A DNA stretch of 64,000 nt from Monarcha castaneiventris obscurior. Lineage: Eukaryota; Chordata; Aves; Passeriformes; Monarchidae. The position numbers and the translations under genes are program-made. The stretch spans positions 17,258,210 to 17,322,209 of the forward strand of contig JAMPIT010000884.1 in assembly GCA_026261815.1 (NCBI GenBank), read 5' to 3'. Shown piece by piece: positions 27,205-37,512 of this stretch. Below the pieces are notes generated by a model that saw only the letters and a program-made list of their open reading frames with translations, ran no database searches and was not told the DNA's origin. Within the stretch, counting starts at the first letter, position 1; the number at the start of each line of letters is the position of its first letter.

Positions 27205-28470
27205 GCCAACCACCCATTAATTCAGTAACTATGAGAAACCATGCTCTTAGCACAGTTGCATTCTTAAATACATCAGCAGATGGGAGAGGAAGGAGGAAGA
27301 TCTTTCTTTCTACACCAACTCCATGTTTGCTCCAGAAGGAAAATCAGAATGATTCCTACCTTCATAGCGAGTGTCCTCTTCCTTTTCATCATGTACTTAC
27401 CTGATCTTCCCTGTTTAATTTCTGTGCTTCAGCTGATCTTTACAAGCATTATCTCTAAAACTTTTAACAACATACACGAACGCACAACCGTTGCAAGAGC
27501 GGTGATTCAAAAAGAATGTGAAATCAACAGCGAGTGGAAATTAATGAAGCACTTTATCAATTTGTCCACTAAAGAGATTTTCTGAGTTCAAACCCCAAGG
27601 CATGAAATTCAAGTTTGACACTGGCACAGTTGGATTAAATTTTTCAGATGGTTGGCTTGAAAAGAGGGATTTGATCTGTACAGTCAGACAGACTGTAATT
27701 CTGTAGTTAATTGAGCAAGTGCAAGAGATGAGAGCACCTTATTCTCTCATGAATGTTTTTACAAATCTAACACAAAGCAATTATTTTCAGAAATGCAAGG
27801 GCCCAAGATTTCCACAGAAATTTTCAGAAGTTTTCTTTCAAATAACTGATATGAAAAAATCAAGTTCTTAGAAAAAAGTGCACAGAAACTCATGTGAAAT
27901 TTTTTCTTAAAAGGGTAAGTGAAGAAAGAAAAAGTTCCATATAAATTTTTAAAATACTGTCATCAGTCCTTTGAAACTCTTCAAGTACTTCAACAAAATG
28001 TATTCTGCATTAAAACTGATACTCCAAGGCATAAATGAATCCTATGTACTGTAGTGTAATAATCAGTATTTGACTCCTGGCCAGTAAGAGGTTTGTTTTT
28101 ACTAAAGAACAGGCGTGAGGAGAAAGGCTCTGTCCTCTGTACTGTCTTCCCTTCTGGAAATGGGAGCTGTTGTGGGGACAATTTGACAGCAGAAAAGAAA
28201 AAATTGTGGACACGGACATAGAGAAAGAAAATGTATTTTAAATGAAAAACAGCTCCTAATTTCTCCCCCATTGTTTTGAAAGAATGAGGGAGATGGAAGG
28301 GAGAGAGGAAGGTTAAGGGGATATTCCTCTTTGCCTTCACATTTATAGACAATTCATACTCCTAGTCCATATCGAGAATCATGTATTGTGAGCTGATAAA
28401 TATCTGTGACTAGTTAGGTCAGCGTGCACGGCAGCAATCTCGGCAGCAGATCTCAACATGCTTAAAGCCT

Positions 28471-28542
28471 TCAGGAGGAACATTATCTTCAGGAGGAACA
28501 TTATCTTCAGGAGGAACATTATCTTCAGGAGGAACATTATCT
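28471..28542. repeat. 18-bp minisatellite, four perfect copies
   Basis: The unit tcaggaggaacattatct is repeated four times without a mismatch (28471, 28489, 28507, 28525). Because 18 is a multiple of three, the minus strand has an open frame (28697-28419) whose peptide repeats E-D-N-V-P-P, but nothing else in that frame looks like a gene. Perfect identity implies recent expansion or homogenisation. It lies 427 bp downstream, in the transcript sense, of the alternative ERC1 stop codon and so may fall in that isoform's 3' UTR. Confidence 0.95.
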
Positions 28543-28968
28543 CCGAGCAAATTCTTTACAAACCAGAATTGAAAAAGCACACATAGGTTTGGCTCCGGCG
28601 CACACTGCTTTGAAAAAGAATCCGACTGAAAACATTTCCTCCATGAAGTCAATGATAAATGATATGAAAGACATTTCCTGCTCTCTCGTAGTTGCACAGA
28701 AACTCAATTACATGCCCTGGAAAGTTCTCCCCACAATATGGTGAAGCAATGATAGGATGATTAGAAGAAGAAAATCACAAACTGCACATGAACACACGAG
28801 AAACACCCTCATGCAGAGACTATGGAAGCAAGGGGAGGGAGCACAGCCAGGTTGCACAAAGCACACGGAGCGAGGTGTGGGAGTGACTGTCGGAATCTTT
28901 TCTATTGGCAGGAGAGGTTGGTTCTCACCGTTCTGAACAAAATGGCTGAGCTAAGAGCATCTGACTGG

Positions 28969-28995
28969 TTATGCCCAAATACCCTCCTCCTCATC
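28969..28995 (-). CDS. ERC1: ERC1 alternative last exon: short C-terminus ending G-I-W-A (ERC1b type)
   Basis: Reading the minus strand, a pyrimidine-rich tract (GGGGCTTTCCTTCCATTGCC, then CACCTCTGCACCTGTAG) is followed by GATGAGGAGGAGGGTATTTGGGCATAA. That encodes D-E-E-E-G-I-W-A and a stop. The upstream exon (30586-30687) ends in phase 0 after S-P-D-Q, so splicing gives ..S-P-D-Q-D-E-E-E-G-I-W-A, the C-terminus known for the brain-type ERC1b isoform and shared in form with ERC2/CAST. The terminal I-W-A is the motif bound by the PDZ domain of RIM1/2 at presynaptic active zones. Only eight codons are present, so it is easily missed by gene prediction. Position, phase, acceptor and peptide all agree. 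Use as a terminal exon needs a poly(A) site downstream, and I see no nearby canonical AATAAA. Confidence 0.92.
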   Translation of the reverse strand, partial: DEEEGIWA

Positions 28996-30585
28996 CTACA
29001 GGTGCAGAGGTGGCAATGGAAGGAAAGCCCCAGAGCAGCATGGGAACGAAATAAAGAATTGGTTAGTATTTAAAGCACATCTGTAAGTACAAACAGTAGT
29101 ACCAAGCGTTTCAATTCCTTATGCAACATTCTGAGCTACCTTGAGGTACAGCTTTCTTTGCTCCCTTGTAGGCTTGGTCAGCTTTCAAAATGCCCCTTTG
29201 CAAAGGGGAAGTGCAATCAGAGCCTCCTCCCACCCTCTCCCTTCCCTATTGCCCTTCCCTGCGAGGTCTTTGCAAGAATTTCTGTAAATGTCTAAATTTT
29301 ATTTCTTTTTTACACGTTATCTTTTCATTTCATCTTTGAATGCTACTCTGCATTTGTCTGCAAGCATGCACTACAGTTACATGCTGGAAATGGCTTCAGA
29401 TCTCTATAGACTTCAGTGTAGAAACAACAGATATTCTAACATTTGCACCAAATTAAGATTAGGAAATCCATTTAATTTTCAGTATTAACAATTTCACTCT
29501 CCTGAAAAAGGTAACACCAACATATTCCAAAAACACTGCAGAAAATTCAAGCCAGTCAATGTACTGTGGAGGAAGGTATTAAATAAAGATGCAAAGGGGA
29601 GTTGCCTTGAAAATGAGAATTTTTCTGTTCATTTCTTTGTATACACTCCTTCTTGTTTTCTGATGCAGACATGAAAGGAGATTTTTCAAGATCTGTTTTT
29701 GCAGGGTGAATACGTAATTGACTTTTGCCATTTTCCTCTTGTACCTTACTCATTATTTCTGTGTATCACTAGGTTGGCACTTAAAGGTCTAGAGTGAGAT
29801 GCTTCCCTTCAGATCTCACCAATTTCTACATGAGTCAGAGGCAAAGAGAAGCATTCCTTCACTCCGTCGAGGCAGTGATTAACGATGGCTAATATTTTAA
29901 TTAAACTGCAGAGGATGAGATTACAACATGGGATGTGCAATTATGTTGGCATTTTCTGTGCTACCCAAGGGATGCTTAATCTCTCTGATAGTTATCAAGC
30001 ACACGGCTGTGCTTTGTAAATGCCACAGGAGGCTCCTCACTGCTTTGGAGATGGTAAATTGATTTTCCTTCAGTTCACGGCCCATTGAGTTTCTGAGGGA
30101 GCAGTCTGTGCTCATTTGGCACCGAGGCCGGGACTTCCTCATGGGAAATGAAAGGAACTGCTTGTAGCAATCCATAGATCAGAAAGCTGATCCTGGAGCA
30201 GGATTTCCTACTGCTGAAGACAAGAAACAGTCCTGGACACTCCACACACTCAAGCAGTAAACCTGAGCTACTAAAATCTGAGTATGTCATACAGGACTCG
30301 AATCTCACATTTCAGGAGAGTAAAGTTTTTGTTCCTTTTCAATGTACCTGCTCCTTCCACCCACCTAACAACAGCTTGGTACCAGGAACCATTCATTCAC
30401 GTTTCAGGAGATTTACACAAAGCCAACACAACAGCAGCATCCAGTTCTGCTTCATAACTGCATTCTGGAATGCTACTTTTGTTCCAAGGTACTGCAAGCA
30501 TGTCAGGGAAAAACTACCTATGACACAAAATCATCAGCACTCATACTAAAAATTACTTTAAAAACAAAAAAGACAGACACATTAC

Positions 30586-30687
30586 CTGGTCAGGGGAGGG
30601 CTTGTGGTTGGTTTGGTTGGAATGGGATGAGGATTTGAGGTGGTCATCCTCATAGTTGTCAGCCATCAGCTTCATACGGTTCTGAGT
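30586..30687 (-). CDS. ERC1: ERC1 coding exon (34 codons, linker before the alternative C-termini)
   Basis: On the minus strand ..TTTTAATAG precedes ACTCAGAACCGT, and the exon ends CCTGACCAG followed by donor GTAATG. The 102 bases make exactly 34 codons, phase 0 at both ends. The peptide runs T-Q-N-R-M-K-L-M-A-D-N-Y-E-D-D-H-L-K, then a S-S-S-H-S-N-Q-T-N-H-K-P stretch, and ends S-P-D-Q. The N-Y-E-D-D-H plus short Ser/Asn linker is characteristic of ERC1; ERC2 carries a long poly-His run here. This exon is the branch point: it can be joined to the G-I-W-A mini-exon at 28995 or to the exon at 15094. The first half continues the coiled coil, and the second half is predicted to be disordered. Confidence 0.96.
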
Positions 30688-32637
30688 CTATTAAAAACAA
30701 AACAAGAAAAAATAATCTCAGTCTACCTTCTAATGTTATCACAGGGACTAAGGGGAACAGGACATTTATACTTTTCTGCATATCCAAAATCACGTTCCCT
30801 TCAAGGCTAAATTAGTTTTGCAGTTAAGTGGATCATCTGACTTGTACCTACTAAAACTTGTGCTGTACAAGAAATGAATTTCTTCTTTTAGATTCTTGGG
30901 ATTAAGGTTCAGACATCAACTTGGAGAATAATTCAATGAAAACATCAGTTGGTGTCTCTAAGTCAATTTAAAAAACCCTGAAAACCCTCTTTGTAAGCAG
31001 TCAGTTTAAAAAACCCAAAAAGTAAACAAGCTGAAACCAGGTTATTACTTAAGAAGTCCATCCAATTTCAATATGCAAACCAGTTTTCAACTGATATATC
31101 AAAGAACAGAAGAATTCTGAGATTGGTCAGAAAAATATGAATTATGCAAAAGCCATCCTGTGAGGAAATTAAGAAGTTAATAAATAAATCTTGGGGAAGA
31201 AAAAGTGTCATAATGAAGGCTTATAAAATTAATACTTGAACACAGTCAAGTAAAGTATTAGCATAATACGAAAAAAAATTTGTTTTTCTTCCATTTAGGG
31301 AATTTCAAGTTCCAGAGGAGATATGATTTTTAAAAACACACAATGCAAAATAAGTTGTGTAAGAATAAATGGAATACCTGAGTTTAAGAACACCATTCTA
31401 GGTAAGCAAGTGCAATGAACATTAAGATAACAACCTGGCTGTGTCTGCAAAGGAGAGTGTTAGTGAGATCAAGCCCTTTCAACATACTACCCTGAAATGA
31501 GCCCTGAGCACCCACAAACACACACAAGTAAAGAAAGAAAGGCACCTGGAAGGATGTCCCACCTCCCCAGCAGGGCTCACTAAGGCCATTCAGGCAGCAG
31601 TGACACTCTGTGGGTAGCCAAAAGAGCAGGGTGAGGGTCTTGCAAAGCCCTCCCAAAGTGCTGCCTCCCTTTGCATTATCTGGGTGCCAGTGTCATCAGG
31701 AATTCACACATGGAGCAGCCCCAAAACTGACTGATGGCATTTCTCCTCCCAGCTCACAAGGCACAAAAAGCCCCACTTGGAGCTTTGTGAAATCCCTGTA
31801 TTCTAAGGAAATCAAAAGGCTAGCCTGACTTACGTTAGCTACAATACAGAGCAAATTATCTACAGCTAGACACATGAAATCATCACACATGCACTGAAAC
31901 TAAATGTCTTAAATGAAAGCTCAAAGCTCACTGTAGAAATGCCAGCTGTTGATTCAATCTCTTCATAACTCTACCGTTTCTCATCAAAAACTCTAAGTTT
32001 AATGAGCATCTTGAGGCTAGAGAATGCAGATTCTACTAGTCTCTATTCAGACCATGAGAGAGAAGGTCCAGGGTTTGAATCTGGATTTGATTTTATTTTG
32101 GATTAATTTAACAAAAGCTAATAGTAAATTGAGCTTAAGCAATAAGAAATTTAATCATGCAAAATTTTTGTATTGTTTGCTCTGCTTTGTCAAACAAGTT
32201 CTGAATTCCAAGTCTGACTCATCATTCATAAATCACTACTTGAAACATGCTACATTAATCCTTGAACAACCAGTTTATTGTAACGGCACTTTCTTAATAT
32301 TTATTATTTTACTGTATTTAAGGTTGTCTCTTCAACAGTTTCTTCTTTGCAATGAGAACAATTGATTTTAAACTATTTCACATTTCCTTGGAAATTTATT
32401 GTTTTGATAATAAATAATAAATTCTTACATGACTTTCAGTATGCATGTGTGGGGAAAATCTATTGAAACCCAGATGTTTAGCAGAATGCTTGTACAGCAC
32501 ATTGACTTTCCTGAGAGAAAAGTTAGCTCTTCTCAGATAGAGGCAGCATGATACTACATGAAAAAAAACAAACCAAAAACAAAAACCCAAACAAACAATG
32601 TTGGCTGGTACAGGTAGAGAAGAATAAAAACATTGCA

Positions 32638-33360
32638 GAGAATCACTGACTAGGTCAGGCTGGAAGGGACCACCGTGGGTCATCTGGCCCCACCTCCCTG
32701 CTGGAGCAGGAACATCCCAGAGCACACGGCACAGGATTGCAGCCAGAGGGCTCCTGAATGTCTCCAGTCAGGGAGACTCCACACCCTCTCTGGACATTCT
32801 GTTCCAGTGCTTGGGCACCTGCACAGGAAAAAAGTTCTTCCTCCTGTTCAGGTGGAGCTTCCTGTGCATCAGTTTCTGCCCATTGCCCCTTGTCCTATTG
32901 CCTGGCACCACCAGGAAGAGCCTGGTCCATGCTCTGACACCCTTCCTGCAGACACTGGCACTGATGAGGTCCCCTCTCAGTTGTCTCTTCTCCAGGCTGA
33001 ACAGGCCCAGCTCCCTCAGCCTGTCCTTGTAAGAAGAGATGCTCCAGTCCCTTCAACATTTTTGTCACCCACTCCAGGAGCTCTGTGTCCCTCTTGTCCT
33101 GAGGAGCCCAGACCTGGACACAGCACTCCAGGTGTGGCCTCACCAGAGCTGAGTAGAGGGGCAGGATCAGCCCCATGACCTCTGGCAGCATTCTTCTTAA
33201 TGCACCCCGGGATAATATTGGCCTTCCTGGCTTCCAGGGCACACTGCTGGCTCATGGACACCTCGTTGTCCACCAGGACCCCAGGGCCTTCTCCTCAGAG
33301 CTGCTTTCCAGCAGGCTGGCCCCACACCTTACCTCTGTCTAGCCTGGCCATGCCCCTGTC
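32638..33360 (-). mobile_element. CR1 LINE 3' portion (ORF2 C-terminus and 3' UTR)
   Basis: The plus strand begins 'aatcactgactaggtcaggctggaagggaccaccgtgggtcatctggcccc', the complement of the CR1 3' end. On the minus strand the ORF2 C-terminus is readable: [25 protein letters not shown] and [16 protein letters not shown], in frames that shift near 33170 and again within W-V-T-K-M-L-K. It is closely similar to the plus-strand CR1 at 16.65-17.70 kb but independently inserted and in the same orientation as ERC1. Directly upstream in the element's sense is a piece of CR1 ORF1, so this is the right half of an internally deleted copy. Confidence 0.9.
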
Positions 33361-33365
33361 CCACT

Positions 33366-33865
33366 TCAAATCTGGTTTAAAGCCCTCTCAATGAGGCCTG
33401 CTAAGTCCTGAGCTAAGATCCCTTTTCCCTGCTGATACAGGTGGACCCCACTTGTTGCCAGCAAGCTCAGTGTTGTATAAACTGACCCATGATCAAAAAC
33501 CACAAAATGCTGCTGTTTACACCAGTCTTGAAGCCAGGTGTTCATCTGCATGACTTTTCTGTTTCTTGCTCCATCATTCCCTGCAACTGGCAGCACAGAG
33601 GAAAAGTTGTGCTCCAGATCCCTTGATCAGTTCTGCCAAGGCTCTGAGGCCCCTGTTCATTGTCCTTATCCTTTTTGCTGGGACTTTGTTGCTGCCCACG
33701 CAGAAAACTGTAAGCAGGTAACAATCAGGGGGCTGCACCAGGCCAGGAGGTTTCTTGGTGATGTCCCTTACCCAGGCCTCAGGGAGGCCCCACACCTCCC
33801 TCTGGGCTGGGTCTGCTCAGAAAACAGCACAGTGTCCCTCAGAGAGAATTCCGAGTCAAACTGAA
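33366..33865 (-). pseudogene. CR1 ORF1 esterase-domain relic
   Basis: Two overlapping minus-strand frames together resemble the SGNH/PC-esterase domain found in ORF1 of CR1-like LINEs. The frame at 33795-33574 has L-P-E-A-W-V-R-D-I-T-K and A-L-A-E-L-I-K-G-S-G-A-Q. The frame at 33596-33366 has L-P-V-A-G-N-D-G-A-R-N-R-K, N-T-W-L-Q-D-W-C and G-V-H-L-Y-Q-Q-G-K, ending L-I-E-R-A-L-N. A frameshift lies near 33580-33600. The C-terminal catalytic D-x-x-H of this fold reads S-G-V-H here, so the Asp is lost. It abuts the ORF2 C-terminal part at about 33340-33366, with almost the whole reverse transcriptase missing. Confidence 0.75.
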
Positions 33866-33939
33866 GAGGCTGTGTGCTTCTGTCACTTAAATTCAAGGAG
33901 AACAACCTACTATTAATACTTGGCAGCAGGCATTGAGAA

Positions 33940-34290
33940 GTGGCTGATGGAACTGGGCTGGTTTAGCCTGAAAAGGAGGAGGCTTTCTCAAATTACTTGA
34001 TAGGAGGAAATAGAAGACATGAAGCCGTGCTCTTCCTGGAGGGGACAGGACAAGAGATGACAGATGTAAAATGGAACACAGAAAATTCTGATTAGAGACC
34101 AGGAAAATTCTTTTAATAACGAGGTGCATCAAATGCCAGAACAGACTGCCAAGAGACTGTGGCCTCTCCATCCTCAAAGATACTGAAAATGCAGCTGGAC
34201 AAGCCTTGAGCAAGCTGCTCTAATTAGCGATGCTCTCAGCAGGTGGCAGAACACAGAGGTCCACTCTAACCTAAAATATGCTGCAATTCT
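33940..34290 (+). mobile_element. Older CR1 LINE 3' fragment
   Basis: The plus strand shows 'ggaactgggctggtttagcctgaaaaggaggaggct', then 'agaacagactgccaagagactgtggcctctccatcctcaaagatactgaaaatgcagctggacaagccttgagcaa', and ends 'gaggtccactctaacctaaaatatgctgcaattct'. This is the 3' UTR layout of a CR1 subfamily different from, and more decayed than, its neighbour. It is orientated opposite to the CR1 ending at 33865. Confidence 0.8.
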
Positions 34291-37200
34291 TATTATTTGG
34301 AATTTTCATCAGATCATTTGCGAGTTTCAAAGCTAGACTTTTTAGAAGAAGAGGGAGATAAGTTCCAAAATGCCTCCGACTTGCCAAATATGGTTTAGTT
34401 GCTTAGCTCCACTACAGCCCTTTGAACACTTAAACCCAGGGCAATCTCTGCAGTGTCCTGATGATGACAAGCCTGTGGGACGCAGTTCACCTAGAAGGAC
34501 ATTTTCTATGTTCCCCCTTAAATTCAGCCTCCCACTGCAGATGCTGTTAATCTAAGACTGCATGTCTGTGACAAGTCTTGGCAAGAAAATGCCAAAATCA
34601 GTATTGTGATTTCGTTACAGGAACTAATTTATGCATATATCATTGGAATTAGGCAAAAATCAAGAGATGGAAGAAAAGTAGTTTACTTCCTGATGGATCT
34701 CACTAAGAATTATTTTCCAACATTTAAATTCCAAGCAGTGTTGCAAATAAAATATATAATTAAATATTTTTACAATCCTTTTTATATCAAATATAGAAAT
34801 AAAAAGCTTCTGCCTAGGACTGGACTACTAATGACAAACTTTTACTTGGAAATTTTAAAAATAACTGTAAGTACATGAACTGAGTTTCTCTCCTATTGCT
34901 TCTCTACAGAAAAAAAAATGTCCAAAGGGATGGAAATTTCTAGAGCAAATGGCTGTTGTAGCGATTTAAAAGCAAACCGTTTACTTTTCTGTGGGGAACC
35001 ACTCCAACATCCTGCAGTCCTGAGCTGGTTTGTCATGGTGCTATTATACAATCCTCTCCCACCTCATGAGGTTATGGCTCAGATCCTAGGGCAAACATTT
35101 CTACATCATTGTAAAAAGCATGAACAACAAAGTGGTTTAACCACGGGGTCCTGTGAGAAAATAAATGAGCAGTGCAGACAAATCAGTTGTGTCAGGAGTG
35201 CTTTTGTCTAAAACCTCCAGAGCTGTAAGCAGAACTAGCAATGATAGGAAATGGATGTCAGATTCAAATTTTGCTTATAAAAATACCATACAGGTACCTT
35301 CTTCATGCATGTTCAGAAAAAACGCTGGAGTGAGTGACAAAAACTGGACAAAATTCCACAACCCAACAGGCTTCCTGATTTTTTTCCAGGAGGTACCTTC
35401 ATTTCACTTTTTTTTTTTTTTGACAGATTTCATAAATTTACTCCTGGCCCTCCAATTACACCTTCCCCAAAGCCCCCACAGCTTGTCAAAGCCCTTAACA
35501 ATGCTCTTCTTTTGTTCCAATAGTCACCATTCAAAAGAACAGATCCAAACCCTTCAGACTGGTGTCAATTCTCAAAATTACTCAAGAGCCACCACACACT
35601 CTCCAGCTCCTAACTGAAAGCCAGGTATGACTGTGGGAACTTGCTGCTGCAGACCAGAGCCTATGAACTGCAGATCTAAAGTGTAACATCTCCAAGGGTA
35701 CTGCATCTAAAAAACCCCAACTTCCCCATGTCATGTATTAGATTATATCCTAGAAATATCAGATCTTGTCCACTCCTCCCTTTTTGCACCCCAGAATTTC
35801 AGCAATTGTCCTTTTGCCTCTTTGATACACTTATTGTTAATGCCTGTTTTGCTTCTTGTCATTATTTAACTCTTTCTTCCTCCCTATCCCTAATATAACA
35901 GCAGGCTGTTATAGTAAAAGAAAAAAGCCAGGAGAAAACATGAGATAAACTTGTTTCAATCATGAATGTGAATGATCAGCATCAGAACTTCCTTTAAACA
36001 TGCTCTCTTTGGTTGTTTCATGGTCCTGCCATCATTTCACTATATTTTCATTATGTTTTTTTTTTTTTCCTGGGTACCATATAGTTTACTTCTGCCTGTA
36101 TTCTATAATCTCTAAATGTTTGGGTAGACAAAGAAATTACCACAGTTAAACTGCTTCTAACACAACCAACACCTGAAAACTTTCATTGCAAACTGCACAT
36201 GTACACTATTTTACCTGCCAAAACTGTAGCCATAGTGAATTTTTAATGAGTTACTAAGTTCCTCATTCATGGAGGTACTGCTCCAAAGCACTCTCTCACC
36301 TGCAGGTTCCTAAAAGTAAGTTATTTTATGTTCACTGATGTTCACTGCAGGCCACACCGGGAGCCTTGTGCACCTAAACACTAAAGATCAAATTAATAGA
36401 TATTATCACAGTTACATTAACACATGAGAAAAACCAGAACTGATGCTGATCCACAAAGTTTAAGGGAAAGTCAGAGACATATTCTGGAATATAGCTGGTA
36501 AAGCCTAGAGGAGTGCTGCCCAGGTCTGACAAACTCTTTATTGTGGAATTCCACATATAAATTTGAAACCCACAGATTTAACTACAGACATTGTTTATAA
36601 TATATTTTACAGAATGTTTTTATTCAAAGCTTGCACGAAGCTGTATGTTCTAATGAGAGTACATACCTTTCCTAAGCATTTCTGCAGGACAGCTAGTGTT
36701 CTGGTAACCATTACCCTGGCAAGTTTTTGAAACCAAGTTTTATTCATGGGGATCACACATTTCTGTATCTCTAGACAAGCTCTCTAACAAACAACAGATA
36801 GCAGCTCATAAGCTGTGCATTCTCTCTATTAATCTAGTCTGCTTCATATGCTCATTGCAGTAACTTACCCGAAGAGTTTGCATCAAATCTGTTCCTCCAC
36901 CATGAAACACAGCACAAACCATGACATCAGTGGCTACCTTCTCATTTTTTGTAGAATATTTGCGTGGGGTAATTTTGGCTTTGCTAACCAGTCTAAACAA
37001 GCTTTATTAATCATTTAATGTAGAGTTTAAAAAACCCCACATGAAGTAAATATTAATACAATGACTGTACTTGTGACAAATGAGTACAAGGTGGAGGCAG
37101 TGTGTCAGTGCATTGAAGGAGTTATCCCCTTTTAGTCTGAGTTGAATGTTTCACTAGAAGCACATGCAAAAGCAACAGTTTAGAAACATTTTTACCACTA

Positions 37201-37436
37201 ATAACATAGAAGTATAATGGAAAAACTCAGGTGATTTTTCTTTCTAAGTGTGGGCTGAATTCAGTAGCTCTGAAAGTTACACACTTGTGAAGACTTTTAG
37301 ATAGTCCTTTTCTGCTTGCTAGAAACCTGCAGTGAGCCATAATCCCTGTTAATGCCCAACCAGCTCCCTGCTGGAATCTGGCTGTCAGAAACACAGAAAG
37401 AATAATTCCTGTTATTGGAATAGCATGCCCTGTGTA

Positions 37437-37512
37437 ACTACCTTGAGTATATATGTCTACACCTACCTTGAACATACACCTACCTTGAGCCCATTCCAAC
37501 CTTGAGCATTAG
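37437..37512. repeat. Degenerate short tandem repeat (ctaccttga-type units)
   Basis: The segment contains four spaced copies of a 'ctaccttgag/aac' core (actaccttgagt, cctaccttgaac, cctaccttgagc, aaccttgagc) at intervals of about 17-28 bases. It is a small decayed direct-repeat array in the intron. Confidence 0.6.

Larger units (their letters stand above)
15095..30585 (-). other. ERC1: ERC1 intron containing the alternative last exon
   Basis: This intron is about 15.5 kb, with donor GTAATG (from 30585 down) and acceptor TTGCAG (ending 15095). It contains a ~1-kb CR1 (16.65-17.70 kb), a 17-base A run at 19653-19669, an ancient interspersed repeat at about 24.4-24.5 kb, a 4 x 18-bp minisatellite (28471-28542) and the ERC1b-type terminal exon (28969-28995). 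Apart from these the sequence appears to be unique and AT-rich. Blocks at about 18400-18660 and 29860-30130 look less random and could be conserved non-coding elements. Confidence 0.85.

Noticed and set aside
28419..28697. 92-codon minus-strand frame with E-D-N-V-P-P repeats
   Set aside because: The repeat is a DNA-level 18-bp tandem array and the flanking residues show no protein family. Treated as a minisatellite.
32675..33178. 167-codon plus-strand open frame
   Set aside because: It is the antisense of a CR1 LINE 3' part and therefore not a gene.
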